A DNA stretch of 64,000 nt, from positions 1,809,387-1,873,386 of the forward strand of contig NW_004454207.1 in NCBI RefSeq assembly GCF_000283155.1, read 5' to 3'. Under the pieces are notes generated by a model. The model was given only the letters and a program-made list of their open reading frames with translations, did not search any database and was not told the origin of the DNA. The position numbers and the translations under genes were made by a program. Shown one piece after another: positions 46,803 through 57,314 of the stretch (positions within the stretch are counted from its first letter, which is position 1; every line of letters starts with the position of its first letter). This stretch comes from Ceratotherium simum simum. Lineage: Eukaryota; Chordata; Mammalia; Perissodactyla; Rhinocerotidae.

Positions 46803-47045
46803 TGAGAGGCAGAATGAGGTAGCTGAGAACCAGAAATCAGAAGATCTGGGTTTATGATCCAGTTTTGCAACTCCTTACTAGCTGTGTGACCATAGGAGAG
46901 TATCTCTTTGTGCCATAATTTCTCATGGTGTACAATATAGATAATGAGACCTACTTTCTCTGTGTCAGGAAGTTATCTTGATGAGTAAATGAGAAATTGG
47001 GTGGGATAAGGTTTGCAAATGGAAAATTGATATACATAAGCAGAC
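46803..47045 (+). mobile_element. MIR SINE
   Basis: Near-complete: AATGAGGTAGCTGAGAACCA head, TCTGGGTTTATGATCCAGTT, CTAGCTGTGTGACCATAGGA, and TGATGAGTAAATGAGAAATT tail. Confidence 0.85.
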
Positions 47046-47203
47046 ATTACTATTAATTCCTTATAAACAAAAAAATCATTTAAAGTATTTATGACTTTAC
47101 TGCTATATGTAGGGCAACACTCTAGATTTTGTGAAGATTTAAAAAAATAAATCAGAAATAATTCCTATAGTCAATTCCAGAAGCTTATAGTAATACAAGA
47201 TCA

Positions 47204-47416
47204 GCAAACTTTCTGTGAAGAGCCAGATGAGAAATATATTAGGCTTTGTATGCCAGATTGTCTCTGTTGCAACTACTCAACTCTGCCATTGTAGGGCAAA
47301 AGCAGCCATAGACAATACGTAAAATAATAAGTATGGCTGTGTTCCAATAAAACTTTATTTATAAAAACATGCAATGGGCCAGATTTAGTTCATGAGCTGT
47401 AGTTTCCTGACCCTGG
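47204..47416 (+). mobile_element. hAT-family MITE
   Basis: AACTTTCTGTGAAGAGCCAG, TTAGGCTTTGTATGCCAGAT, GCAACTACTCAACTCTGCCA, AATAAAACTTTATTTATAAA and GTAGTTTCCTGACCCTGG follow a common mammalian hAT MITE end to end (about 213 bp). I am sure of the repeat but not of its catalogue name. Confidence 0.8.
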
Positions 47417-48062
47417 GTTTAATCAGAGAGATGGCGTGTACATAAAACTATAGTATGTGGTCAGAGTACTAAATGTGACAAATGAAATCAATGAAGAATG
47501 AATGACATCCAGCTGAGGCAAGAAAGTGTTCCAGGACATTGTAGATTGGAGTTAGGGCTTGAAAGATGTGGTCATGTTTGGGTTTGTAGAAGTGGAAGAA
47601 GACATTCTCAGCAGAAAAGAAAGATATAAAGCTGGAAACATGAAGGAGGTATTTAAGGAAGAGCAAGCAATTTTGCAAATCTGTAGGGGTAGAGTTAGAA
47701 GCAAGAATTCACTGGAGTGAGTATAAGCGAGGAAAAATATACATAGTCACTTTGACATAAGCTGTATTATTTCTGACCTCACCCCAATCCCTGAATAAAT
47801 ACTAAGCTATAGTTGTTAGGAAAGCATTTCTTATATGTTTGATTGGTTAGAACTACTCTTACGTGTTTCTATGTTGCAGGATCATTTTAGGTATTTCTAA
47901 GGATGTACTGCAACTTTTAATCATTCTTATGGGTAGTTTGTCTATCTTTGTGCTACTACACACATTACTCATCAATCAATGGAGAATTGCACATAGGTTT
48001 TCCACTCCAAGGATAGAACCCTGAGGAGGAATGTCTGATTCAGAGCAAGGACTAATTCTCTA

Positions 48063-48268
48063 GAGCTACATTGTCTAACATGGTGGCCACTAGCCTCATG
48101 TAGCTATTTAAATTTAATTTTAAATAAAATTACAAATTCAACTTTTCAGTTGTACTAGCCAGATTTCAAGTATCCAATAGCCACTTGTGTCTAGTGACCA
48201 CTGTACTAAACAATGCAGATATAGAACATTTTCACTATTGCAGGAAGTTCTATTGGAACGTGCTGCTC
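48063..48268 (-). mobile_element. MER3 hAT-Charlie MITE
   Basis: TGTCTAACATGGTGGCCACT, ATTTAAATTTAATTTTAAAT, AATAGCCACTTGTGTCTAGT and TTCTATTGGAACGTGCTGCT match MER3 with its long inverted repeats. Confidence 0.88.
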
Positions 48269-48329
48269 TTAAGAGGTAAGAAACCAAGCAGCCATTAAAC
48301 ACTGACTTAGAGCCCTAGGGCTGGAAATT

Positions 48330-48510
48330 TGGGTGATAGTTATGACATTTCGTAACTGGCTAACAAATACATCACTTTCTAAGTATTTGTTTTGTCATCT
48401 GTGATATGGGATAATGATAATACTTACCTTACAGGTGGTTATGAAGATAAAATGATGCATAGCTCTTTGGAAGCTGTAAAACATTACATAAATATAAGAC
48501 ATTGCTGTTA
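48330..48510 (+). mobile_element. MIR SINE fragment
   Basis: GTCATCTGTGATATGGGATA, ATGATAATACTTACCTTACA, GATAAAATGATGCATAGC and CTTTGGAAGCTGTAAAACAT are in MIR order. Confidence 0.75.
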
Positions 48511-48514
48511 TTTC

Positions 48515-48895
48515 AATGATATTATCTCTGTGCCTCCGGCAATTTCCATTATTTCCTTGTTTGCTTCTATGTACAAAATCACGTCATCTGCAAATAGAGA
48601 TCGTTTTGCTTTTTCCTTTTCAATCTGGGTGCCTTTTATTTCATTTTCTTGCCTAATTGCTCTGGCTAGAATCTCCAGCACAATGTTGAATAGAAGTGGT
48701 TAGAGCAGACATTCATGTCTCGTTCCTGATCTTAAGTGGAAAGTTTTCAGTCTTTCACCACTAAGTATGATGTTATCTGTGGGTTATTTGTAAATGCCTT
48801 TCATCAGTTGAGAAAGTTCCCTTCTTTTCCAGATCTGTTGGGTTTTGTGTTGTTTTGTTTTGTCTTGTTTTATCATGAAGATGTGTTGGTCCTTG
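48515..48895 (-). mobile_element. L1 ORF2 reverse-transcriptase fragment
   Basis: The complement of TGTACAAAATCACGTCATCT, ACAATGTTGAATAGAAGTGG, GTTCCTGATCTTAAGTGGAA and CACCACTAAGTATGATGTTA belongs to the RT region of L1 ORF2. Both ends of the L1 are missing, so it is an internal relic, not a 5'-truncated insertion. Frames are broken. Confidence 0.85.
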
Positions 48896-50220
48896 CTCCC
48901 TTCTGCTCATTCAATTTGTGTATCGCCTTTTCTTAGATCCTCCACTTGTTTTTTTTTTTTCTCTTAGCTCCTCATGAGGTGGAAACCAGCTATGTGACTG
49001 ATAATACCTGCATCGGCTAAATAATCTTCTTTCCCTGACAACAAGGAAGGCCAGACAAGAGTATACGGATGGACTAGACAAATCCACGTCACCTGTGTTA
49101 AGGCTGCTGCTAAAGAATCCATGCAGAATTCATGTCATAGCACAGCAAGAAACATAGTATCTTTTGGCAGAAGAACCATATACCATTAGTGTTTCTAATT
49201 TATTATTTTGACATGAAAAACAATGGAGTTTGTTTATTAATATGGTGGCCTGCTATAGGGGAGAAGAGGACAGAAGAGGGAGACAAAAGAAGATGAGATG
49301 AAGCATGGGAAAGGAAGGGACTCTAAGTTTGGGAAATTGCATGAGCAAAGACATGGAAGTGGAATATTCAAGAACTAGTGAGTGATGAGACTGCATTGAT
49401 GTATATGGGTTCAGGTGTTTTTGCAGTGTAAGTAAGTAGCATGTGAGTCCTAGAGGTCCTCTCATAAAACTTCAGTTTGTGGACAGATCTAATGAACCCA
49501 GATCTGGAATCCCATTGTTCACAGTGGTCTCGTGATTGAGGTGGAACCATTAAACAGTCTCTACGATTCTAAGGAAATTGTCTCTCAATAGAACCAAAAA
49601 ATAACTCTAGTTCTTTATAATCACCACTTGAGCAGTGTATTCCAGTGTTTCAAAGCCTTCTCTTTCTCCAGGAAAGGTAAGCAAGTTTTATTGTGCCCTC
49701 CTTCTTCCATTATATCCCCAATCTTCCCTTATTTTCTGCATGTTAATCTGAGGAGTCATCAAGTCCTTCATATCCATGGTCAAGGACTGGTTTTATAGTC
49801 TCCCAAAGATCTCACCATTGTGGAGTACATAGTAAGCATCATCTCCAGGGCCGTTATGTATTATATTCCTCTTTATCCATCTCAGTGTCAAACTTACTTT
49901 GTTTTAGTTGCAGTGCCAATTTACTAACTCATATTTAATTTACTTGACCCCAGACTATTTTCTCAAGCTCTGGTGTGATGTCAGTCCTATTCTCTTAACT
50001 CCTGTATCAGTGGAAGTCTAGGATCAGCTTCTTCACTGCTCATCTCCCCTTTCTGAGACATTTACCATTTTTACAACTCCCCCACCCTCCTGGATATCCA
50101 GCCTTCACCTGCCTTCCTCTTGATTTCAAAGAAACCTTATATACTTAGACTAAGCTATGAGGAGCTTCATATGTTATCTTTCCCCCAAGTGCAAACATTT
50201 TAAAACAGGACATCAAGGAG
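48896..50220. other. No recognised feature
   Basis: Unique-looking sequence. The short-frame overlaps at 49253-49550 on the minus strand have no domain. Confidence 0.5.
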
Positions 50221-50222
50221 TG

Positions 50223-51243
50223 GTGTGGCAGGCAGCTTCTGACATGGTCCCCAATGATCTTTGTTTCCTGGTATTGACTTGTGTGATTCCCTCTCTTTGA
50301 GTGTGGGATGGACTTAATGACTTGCTTCTAATGAATAGAATTTGACAAAAGTGATGGGATGTCACTTCTTTGATTAGGTTACAAATGGTTGTAACTTCTA
50401 TCTTGGTGGAGAGTCTCTCTATTGCCTTCTTGACTTGAATTCTTTGCTGAAGCAGGCTGCTGTGTTGGGGAGACCCACTTGGCAAGGAACTGAGGGAAGC
50501 CTCTGACCAAGAGCCAGTGAGTAACTGAGTATCTCAATTTAACAGCATGCAAGGAACTGAATCCTGCCAACAACCACATGAGCTTGGAAGTGGGTCCTTC
50601 CCCAGTTGAACCTTCAGATGAATCCCCAGACCCTAAGCTGACACCTTGATTTCAGCCTCATTAGAGATCAAGAAGCATAGAACTCAGCCAGGTCACATCC
50701 AGATCCCTGACTCACAGAAACTGTGAGATAATAAATGTGTGGTTTTTTTTGTTTTTTTTTTTGTTGTTGTTGTTGTTTTTATTTATTTATTTTTTTTTCA
50801 TCTTGTAATGTTTTATTTTTTTTTTAATTTTTTGTTTATTGCGGTAACATTGGTTTATAACATTGTAAAAATTTCAGGTGTACATCATTGTACTTCTATT
50901 TCTGCATGGGCTACATCATGTTCACCACCAAAATACTAATTACAACCCATCACCACACACATGTACCGAATTATCCCTTTCACCCTCCTCCCTCCCCCCT
51001 TCCCCTCTGGTAACCACCAATCCAATCTCTGTCCCTATGTGTTTGTTTATTGTTGTTATTATCTACTACTTAATGAAGGAAATCATACGGTATTCCCTCT
51101 GACTTATTTCACTTTGCATTATACCCTCAATGTCCATCCATGTTGTCACAAATTATCTATTTCCATGATTAGAACGTAATGTGTGTTGTTTTAAGTCACT
51201 AAATTTGGGAGTAATTTGTTATGTAGCAATAGATAATTAATAC
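50223..51243 (+). mobile_element. MaLR (MLT1/MST-like) LTR, split by L1
   Basis: Parts 50223-50741 and 51178-51243. Left part: TGTGGCAGGCAGCTTCTGAC, AAAGTGATGGGATGTCACTT, GGCAAGGAACTGAGGGAAGC, AACTGTGAGATAATAAATGT. Right part: TTGTTTTAAGTCACTAAATT, GTAGCAATAGATAATTAATA. An L1 entered at the ATAAATGT polyadenylation region. Confidence 0.88.
50742..51177 (-). mobile_element. L1 LINE 3' end inserted in MaLR LTR
   Basis: Reverse L1 with an oligo-T start (GTTTTTTTTG...), a 3' UTR complement (TTGCGGTAACATTGGTTTAT, CTGGTAACCACCAATCC) and a few terminal ORF2 codons. Target duplication AATGTGTG is at 50734-50741 and 51178-51185. It includes a (GTT)n stretch at 50760-50777. Confidence 0.92.
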
Positions 51244-51244
51244 A

Positions 51245-53370
51245 AGTGGATAATACCTAATCCAAAGTAATGACTTCCAAATGGTGAACATCCAGGCATC
51301 TAGAAGCAAAAAGGGCAATATTTTCAAGCAGAGGCTGTCCCTGACTCTGCCCCATGGAGGCTACTGCTTACTCTTCTTAAACATAAGGTCATCTTTACTG
51401 GTAGCAGCTAAGAACCTTACAATCCTTAATAAGAAACTCTTCAGGATTTGCTTTGCTTAATTTATAATTACCATTCGTATGTAAACCTGACATAGGCAAA
51501 TTTCTGACGTTATTAGTTTCTTCTTCCTTTTATGATTTAACTCAGATATGTTGTCGTTGACCTACACCAGGTTTGTACTCACACAATTCTCCAACTTGTA
51601 AGAATTATTTCAACTGCTTCTCTTCAGCTGTCAGCCACATTCCCTAATATGACATTATTAGGAAAATATTATGTGAGTATACTCTTTAAGCCCATTACCT
51701 AAATCACAAAGAAAGCATCATGGTACACTAAGAACTAAACTTTATGGGACCTACTTAATACAAATTATGTACTAGTACTTCTTTGAAAATGATCCTCAAA
51801 TCAGGTATATTATTTAAACTATATTTTCTTAGTTTTTCTGAAAAGCATGAAATGTGCATATCAAAAGCCTTACTAGACCCAGGTCTCATTTTTCTCCTAC
51901 ATGTTCCCCAAGCCAAGAATGAAAAGGTGTCTGCTCAGGTTTCCTCCACACCTTCATCCAGAGGATGCCGTACTCAGATTTGGTAGTATGGCTGTCAACA
52001 ATGCCGCAGTGTATCCCTGATGGGAAACAGCAATAAGAAACAGGGGGCAGGAGCTTCTTAAGTTTTATCACTCTCTCGCTGCTCAAACAGGAGAGAAGAC
52101 AACTGCTGCCCATTAAGGACCAATCGGCTGTCCCTCTAACTCAAGGCATTCATCATTCTGTTCTATGAGTACATAGTAAATTACCTGTTTTTATGCCATT
52201 TAGCTTTCACAATTCCAAATGAATGCTACCTGACTTAATAGTTACAAGTTGTTACTTTTAATGCTACATTCTTGTTGTTTGTGAGTCTGAAAGCTCACTT
52301 CTGCAAGCTTAAGTGTTTGCCCAGGTCTGACTTGTCTGACTAGGTCTGACTTGCATGATAGGATATAGACATCCCTGTCTGCTCGGTGCCTGTTTTGCAA
52401 AGAATTAAGTCAGGTATTGTGGAAAGTAAGCTAGAAAGGAAAACATAGTATTCTTCCATCAGACTTTTCAGTGCTTCGAAAAGGAAAGAACAGGACAACA
52501 AAAAAAAAAAGTCTATGGATACAAAAAAATAGAAATATATACATATTTGATTGTGTGCATGTGTGGTGTGTGTGGGTGTGTGTGTGTATGTTTAAAGAAT
52601 TCTAGAGAGAGAGCTGTGCCTGAATAGCTGCTGAAAATATACAGCATCAAGTGCTCTGTGGTTTTATTGAGTGTAAGCTTCAGTGGAAGCAATAACTGTA
52701 CAAGTACTGCAGGCTGTGACAGAGAAGTGGGGTGGAAGGATCTAAAGGTGCAGTTATGATGATTACATTGCAAATCTCCATCCATTTCCCAATAGATAAC
52801 AGTATAAATAACATTCTAGATGGTAAAAGGACAAGTAAGTTAGGTGGTTGGACCCAAAGATATATAAAGAAGAGCAAGAGTGGGTGAGTTTTCTTTGCTG
52901 CATTTCTGTAACCGGCAGCACTATGCTGGATTTTGAAAAAAGAAAAAAGTGCTTGCATTTTTTTTTTAAGTCCAAGAGTGTGGTCAGACGAAGGGATTGA
53001 TCTTTATGTAGACTAGCTTTGGTAAGATTGTCATCTCCGAGTTGAGGAAATTTAAAAATATGCCCCTTCCCCACCCCCATGTTGTAGTTCATTTCATGGT
53101 AAATTTTAAAAGCTTAAGTTTCCAGTTGTGGCAGTTAGGCCATCTCCCCAGTTTGAAGGTAGCAAGGAGAGAACACAGTGCCCCCTCACCTAGTTAATGC
53201 CTGTTTATTTCTCAGCTTTCGCCTATCAGTAACTTTTTTGTGATCATCTCATCTTCCCCACATTAGATCACATTGCCTCATAATATGTTCTCCATTTATC
53301 AAGGCTTGTCATTGTATATTTTTGTAATTATTTCTTTTATGTCTATCACCAGATAGCTGATATTTATAGC
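51245..53370. other. Unique-looking region with a GT-rich microsatellite
   Basis: No repeat that I can name, apart from a GT-rich run at 52553-52591. The overlapping minus-strand frames at 52513-53092 (up to 109 codons) share no frame and no domain. Confidence 0.45.
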
Positions 53371-53875
53371 CCCCCTTTTGTTGAGGTATAATTGACATAT
53401 AACATTGTATAAGTTTAAGGTGTACAAGGTGTTGATTTGATGCATTTATGTATTGCAATATGATTACCACATAGCCTTAGCTAACATCTCCATCACATCT
53501 CATAATTATCATCTCTTTTTTGTGGTGAGAACATTTAAGATCTAGTCTCTTAGCAACTTCAAAGTATATAAAACAATATTGTTAACTATAATCACAATGC
53601 TGTGCATTAGATCCCCAAAACTTGTTCATCTTCTAATTGCAAGTTTACACCCTTTGACCAAGATTTCTCCATTTCCCCTACTCCCCAGCCCCTGATAAGC
53701 ACCATTCTACTCCCTGTTTTTACAGGTTTAGTTTTTTCAGATTCTACATATAAGTGAGACCATATAGTATTTCTCTTTCTCTGTCTGACTTATCTCACTT
53801 AATATAATGCCCTCAAGGTCCACTCTATTGTCACAAATGGCAGGATTTCCTTCTTTTTCATGGCTGAATAATGTT

Positions 53876-53878
<3 letters not shown>

Positions 53879-53918
<40 letters not shown>
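53879..53918. repeat. (TG)n microsatellite in L1 ORF2 tail
   Basis: About 20 uninterrupted TG units at the position that encodes YIYTMEYY in intact L1 ORF2. It is homologous to the tract at 27672-27702. Confidence 0.95.
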
Positions 53919-53920
<2 letters not shown>

Positions 53921-54172
53921 CACATCTTCTTTATCCATTCATCCATTGATGGACACTTAGGTTGTTTCCATATCTTGGCTGTTGTGAATAATGATGCAAT
54001 AAACATGAGAGTGCAGATATCTTTTCGATATCCTATTTTCATCTCCTTTGGAAATATACCCAGAAGTGAGATTGCTGGATCATATGATAGTTCTATTTTT
54101 AATTTTTTGAGGAACTGCCATACTGTTTTCCATGGTGGCTGCACCGATTTACTTTCCCACTAACAGCGCAAA

Positions 54173-54534
54173 AAATTAGCAGACATTTGGTCCATAAGAC
54201 ATTTGGTCCATAAGACAAAAGGTCCTTGACATTTGGTCCTGTCCAAAAGGTCCATAAACATTTGGTCCACACCAAAAGGTCCTTGATATTTGGTCATATT
54301 TTGTCCTGTCCAAAACATCCATGGAGACATTGGGTCCACGCCAAAAGGTCCTTGATATTTGCAGGACCATTTGCTTCTGTCCAAAACGTCCATAAGACAT
54401 TTGGTCCATGGCAAAAGGTCCTTGATATTTGGTCCTGTCCAAAACCATTTGGCATGGACCAAATATGCTCATGGATGTTTTGGACAGGACCAAATATCAA
54501 GGACCTTTTGCCATGGACCAAATGTCCTGGAAGG
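54173..54534. mobile_element. Unrecognised foldback element with tandem units, nested in L1
   Basis: A 362-bp insert that breaks the L1 ORF2 tail. L1 bases before it end GCGCAAA (54166-54172). L1 resumes with GTGCAAA (54535-54541), a likely 7-bp target duplication with one mismatch. Inside are four head-to-tail degenerate units (starting about 54182, 54258, 54326 and 54396) built on GACATTTGGTCCAT, CAAAAGGTCCTTGATATTTG and TCCTGTCCAAAAC. An inverted copy of the last unit follows. The outermost ends carry GACATTTGGTCCAT as an inverted repeat. No coding capacity. I do not know the family; a non-autonomous hAT-like foldback element is one option. Confidence 0.85.
54396..54526. repeat. Perfect 50-bp inverted repeat (hairpin)
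   Basis: Left arm 54396-54445 and right arm 54477-54526 are exact reverse complements over 50 of 50 bases, separated by 31 bp that includes GGCATGGACCAAATATGC. The identity is far higher than that between the tandem units (many differences), so the inverted arm is recent or has been kept identical by gene conversion. Confidence 0.97.
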
Positions 54535-55129
54535 GTGCAAAGGATTCCTTTTTCTCCACATCCTTACCAACATTTTTTATCTCTTGTCATTTTGATGATA
54601 GCCATTCTAACAGTGTGAGCTAATATCTCATCGTGGTTTTGATTTGCATTTCCCTGAGGATTAGTGATGTTGAGCATCTTTGTACCTGTTGGCCATCTGT
54701 ATGCATTCTTTGGGAAAATGTCTATTCAGATCCTCTGCCAATTTTTTAATCAGATTGTTTGTTTGTTTGTTATTGAGTTGTATAAGTTGTTTATATATTT
54801 TGGGTATTAACCCCTTATCAGCTATATGGTTTGCAATTTTTTTCTCTCAGTCCATAGGTTGCCTTTTCATTTTGTTGGTTGTTTCTTTTCACTGTGCAGA
54901 AGCTTTTTAGTTTGATGTAGTCCCACTCGTTCATTTTTGCTTTTGTTTCTTGTGTTGTTGCCTTTTTATTCTATCTAAAAATAACTCTATTTTGTTTGGA
55001 GTGGAAATTTTCCTCTCTAAAATCTACATTTCCTAGGCTCCTATGCATGTATAGCTGGCCATGTTACATAATTCGGACCACTAAGATGTGGGTAAAATTA
55101 GACAGTGAAGCTTCAGGGAATGCTCTTTA

Positions 55130-55439
55130 CTCATTTTTACTCATTTTTTTTTTTTTGTGAGGAAGATCATCCCTGAGCTAACATCCATGCTAATCCTCCT
55201 CTTTTTGCTGAGGAAGACCGGCTCTGAGCTAACATCTATTGCCAACCCTCCTCCTTTTTTTCCCCCAAAGCCCCAGTAGATAGTTGTATGTCATAGTTGC
55301 ACATCCTTCTAGTTGTTGTATGTGGGACGTGGCCTCAGCATGGCCGGAGAAGTGGTGCGTCGGTGCGCGCCCGGGATCCGAACCCGGGCCGCCAGTAGCA
55401 GAGTGCGTGCACCCAACCGCCAAGCCACGGGGCCGGCCC
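55130..55439 (-). mobile_element. ERE SINE, doubled 3' module
   Basis: Reverse ERE with two GAGCTAACATC...CCTCCTC modules, a body, and a head GGGGCCGGCCCC at the right. The box-B complement CCGGGATCCGAACCC is intact. The duplication CAGGGAATG[C/A]TCTTTA (16 bp, one mismatch) is at 55114-55129 and 55440-55455. Confidence 0.95.
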
Positions 55440-55455
55440 CAGGGAATGATCTTTA

Positions 55456-57310
55456 AAATGGCAGCAGACACAGCTGACTTGGGTGGCTTTTGCCTATCAC
55501 ACTCCCTCTTTTCCTGCTTAGGGAAGAGTCACAATATTGGAAGAGAAGCAGCCACATTGCAACCATGAGGCAACAAGCATTAGATGAAAGTCACACACTA
55601 ATGAAGCTAAGTAAAAAGATTAATGCAGAATGGATTCTCCAGTGGTGTCATAGAGCCACCATACTCCTTGGGAATTTATTTTAACACAAGAAAAATAACC
55701 ACTTTGCTGATTCTCATTGCTATTTTTTTGCAGTAGTACAGAAGGATAAGCAAAGAAGGAATGATATTGACTATTTTACCTAGAGAAGAGAGTTGAGTTT
55801 CATTAGACTGGCGAGTGGCATGAGGGAAAGTTATACCCCTTCCTGGGAACTCATGACTGAAGAAGTCAGCAGAAGAGAAGAAAGTTGAGGCTGAGGCCAA
55901 GATACTACTAGAAAGAAATGGGAAAAGTGCTCATTGAATGAGTTAAGTCAAAGGAAATAGAAGGGAAATTACGAGAGTCTGTGGGATATCTAATGTTTCT
56001 GTTATTAAGTGTGGTTGAGTTGGAGGAGAGAGGCTGAATGTGGTTAGTATACTTATAATGTGCATTAAGCAGACCCGAGTGCATTAAATGTGGAGTGAAT
56101 TGATTTTACACAACTATGCTCTGCCATCTTTTTAGAAAAATAATGACTAATGTAACCCTGCAAATGTGTTTCTCCGGAAAAGCTTTTGGGGAAAGGAGAT
56201 TTATTTTACCTAATCCCTTTTATCTGTGTTATAGATTACTTAGTATTCTTATTTGACCTTGAGAACTATACTTCTGGCCATTAGGCAAAGGAAGGCTAGC
56301 CTAAAAAGGAAAACTATATTGAGCACTATCCTTAAAAAGTCAGCTTTTTAGGTCAATTTTTTTCCCATACATAAAGATGTAGAGTACACTGTCAATAAAT
56401 AGAAAACTCTGCTTTTGGAAGGTGGGGTCTACAGGCCAAAGTCCGTGTTAGGCAGCTCACGACATGGCTCTCTCTCTACTCATCCCTGCCTCCCATTCCT
56501 TCCTCCAGAGAGATTTTCTCAAATGACTGCTGCTGTGGGCCTTAGACTGTCCACACTAGGGAAAGGCCCAGGCTTCCCATGAAGCAGGCCAAAGGCTCTC
56601 ATTGGAGGCAAACTCTGTTCTCACCCCTCCAGAGCTTGCACCTGACCTCCTGAGTTTTACACTCTTCCTCTATTTTCTCCACTCACTAGGCTATTGTTCG
56701 CCTTAGAATAGTGCTTGCCCCATATACCAGTACTATTTTTATCCTCCTGCTTCTTGCTGATTGACCTAGCTTTGGAATCCTTACTTGCCCTGATCTTGGA
56801 TAGTTGTGTATGCTTGCTTACTGGCTTGCATTGTGGCTTCTGATCCATTTCCTGCTCTGACTTCCAGTGCTTGCTCAATCAGTAACACCCTGCCTCTGTT
56901 TCCTTGGTTCCTTGGCTTGGCCCTTGCAAATTGTTGAGTACTTTTACAGTGTTAAGTGCAGAGAAGCAGAAAGAGAGGGACTGTTTGGCAGGAAATTTAT
57001 ATGAGCACATATCCCTGCCAGACTTCCTGCCTGTGACTGTTTATAGCATCCCTTTCTCAGCCAGTTAGGAACAAGTTAATCCCTGGAATCTGATTTTATG
57101 AGCAGGCTTAATTTCAGATGTCCACAATTCAAGCCCTTAGCAATCAATTCCTTTTCTTTTCTTTTTTTAACACTTTTATCTCAAAGGAACATCAAACTCT
57201 GCCCTTCATAGAAGAGCTTGTTCAGGCCAAATAAATGGTCAATGAAGGGAAAAGAGTCTATTGTCCAAAAATAAGGGAGAGGTTTATGATAGAAAATTAT
57301 TACTTTTCCT
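55456..57310. other. No recognised feature
   Basis: Unique-looking sequence. Frames at 55490-55900 and 56657-56878 have no domain. Confidence 0.5.
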
Positions 57311-57314
57311 ATAT

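Larger units (their letters stand above)
53375..54985 (-). mobile_element. L1 LINE 3' half, reverse, with foreign insert
   Basis: Reverse L1: the 3' UTR at the left (TTTTGTTGAGGTATAATTGA), then ORF2 tail codons at 53737-54165, then the 362-bp foreign insert at 54173-54534, then more upstream ORF2 codons (TCTCCACATCCTTACCAACA to CTTTGATGTAG-type words near 54915). Upstream ORF2 is cut near 54985. It includes a (TG)20 tract at 53879-53918. A 135-codon frame at 53737-54144 translates the tract as alternating Thr-His. Confidence 0.93.

Noticed and set aside
53737..54144. 135-codon minus frame with a Thr-His repeat
   Set aside because: It is the ORF2 tail of the L1 at 53375 with a TG microsatellite inside; not a gene.
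54173..54534. CRISPR-like repeat array
   Set aside because: Units are adjacent with no unique spacers of even length, and the host is a mammal.
54160..54618. Several overlapping open frames on both strands with repeated Gly-Pro-Phe type words
   Set aside because: They are translations of the tandem foldback element. The same repeat is open in several frames, which is what a repeat lacking stops gives, not coding selection.
55229..55568. Paired open frames on opposite strands, similar to those at 59560-59815
   Set aside because: Both pairs are translations of ERE SINEs, which explains why they resemble each other.
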